Of a DNA stretch of 64,000 nt, positions 63,742-64,000 are shown one piece after another; the stretch's first letter is position 1; every line of letters starts with the position of its first letter. The DNA lies in contig NZ_FQXJ01000008.1 of the NCBI RefSeq assembly GCF_900129935.1, positions 62,001-126,000 of the forward strand, written 5' to 3'. Below the pieces are notes generated by a model. The model was not told where the DNA came from, did no database searches, and saw only the letters and a program-made list of their open reading frames with translations. This DNA is from Desulfosporosinus lacus DSM 15449. GTDB lineage: Bacteria; Bacillota; Desulfitobacteriia; Desulfitobacteriales; Desulfitobacteriaceae. The translations under genes and the position numbers were made by a program.

Positions 63742-64000
63742 ATGAAGACAATTGGATTAATTGGAGGGATGAGTTGGGAATCGTCATCCGAATATTATCG
63801 AATTATTAATGAAGAAGTTAAGAACCGCCTTGGAGGTTTGCATTCGGCAAAATGCGTTCTATACAGCGTGGACTTCGAGGAAATAGAGATCTGTCAAAGG
63901 AATGGTGAATGGGGAAAAGCTGCGCAGATTCTAGCTAATGCTGCACGCAGTCTTGAGAAAGCAGGGGCAGACTTTATTGTTATTTGCACAAATACTATGC
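63742..64000 (+). CDS. Aspartate/glutamate racemase family protein, 3' truncated by window
   Basis: The first 86 residues are visible. IGLIGGMSWESSSEYYRIIN is the standard start of YgeA/RacX-type aspartate racemases, and the last bases encode ICTNTM, containing the first catalytic Cys of the two-cysteine mechanism. The enzyme interconverts L- and D-amino acids without PLP. ATG follows GGAGGGG; the second half lies beyond the window. Confidence 0.88.
   Translation, partial: MKTIGLIGGMSWESSSEYYRIINEEVKNRLGGLHSAKCVLYSVDFEEIEICQRNGEWGKAAQILANAARSLEKAGADFIVICTNTM

Noticed and set aside
1-64000. CRISPR array, rRNA or tRNA genes, prophage
   Set aside because: No regularly spaced direct repeats, tRNA TTCGAATCC-type arms, rRNA segments or phage structural genes were seen on either strand.

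Overview
The window looks like a chromosomal segment of a low-GC, anaerobic, spore-forming Firmicute, most likely from the Desulfosporosinus/Desulfitobacterium group. This is inferred from gene content: a Tat-exported 16-Cys ferredoxin with a b-type cytochrome, a small tetraheme cytochrome, Old-Yellow-Enzyme reductases, the long fused PurL, LysM-G5-M23 and SLH proteins. No rRNA, tRNA or CRISPR array was recognised.

Layout. 1-3.2 kb: the end of a coiled-coil ATPase and a cell-wall peptidase. 3.2-6.8 kb: a promoter, a c-di-AMP (ydaO-type) riboswitch, a terminator and an ectoine-type ABC importer (ehuBCDA), i.e. osmolyte uptake apparently under c-di-AMP control. 6.9-13.6 kb: a ferredoxin/cytochrome b pair without a catalytic subunit, an enoyl-CoA hydratase, small conserved genes, a NicO-type metal exporter and a tetraheme cytochrome; much of this lies between two inverted copies of a 218-bp structured repeat. 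14-17.7 kb: a chemoreceptor, an exported carbonic anhydrase and DedA.

17.8-28 kb is the most striking region: ten co-directional genes encoding an Xre regulator (with a palindrome in front of it), a UbiA prenyltransferase, an OYE reductase, an acyl carrier protein, an alpha-oxoamine synthase, a diacylglycerol/sphingoid-kinase-like protein, a ThiL/AIR-synthase-like protein, a ketosynthase, an extended SDR and a radical-SAM/SPASM protein. The set resembles a lipid or secondary-metabolite pathway with sphingolipid-like logic (acyl-ACP plus amino acid, ketone reduction, phosphorylation), but I know of no described pathway with this composition.

28-41.3 kb: a TM2-like membrane protein, an Amj-type lipid II flippase, a frameshifted methyltransferase, a flavodoxin-like protein, a pyrimidine-rich noncoding stretch with degenerate repeats, a second amino-acid ABC transporter with duplicated permeases, PlsY, a GNAT-aminotransferase fusion and a lipoprotein. 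41.5-43.5 kb: a decayed IS607-family element (broken tnpA, tnpB with an in-frame TAG, probable omega-RNA remnant). 43.5-51.8 kb: PurL, DinB and an SLH/YcdB-type surface protein. 51.8-64 kb: an accessory stretch of small, mostly unconnected genes (DUF3102, OYE, HEAT, acylphosphatase, TfoX, GNATs, DUF4180, LprI-like, EFR1, LysE) dotted with a family of short covarying hairpin repeats, ending in a truncated aspartate racemase gene.
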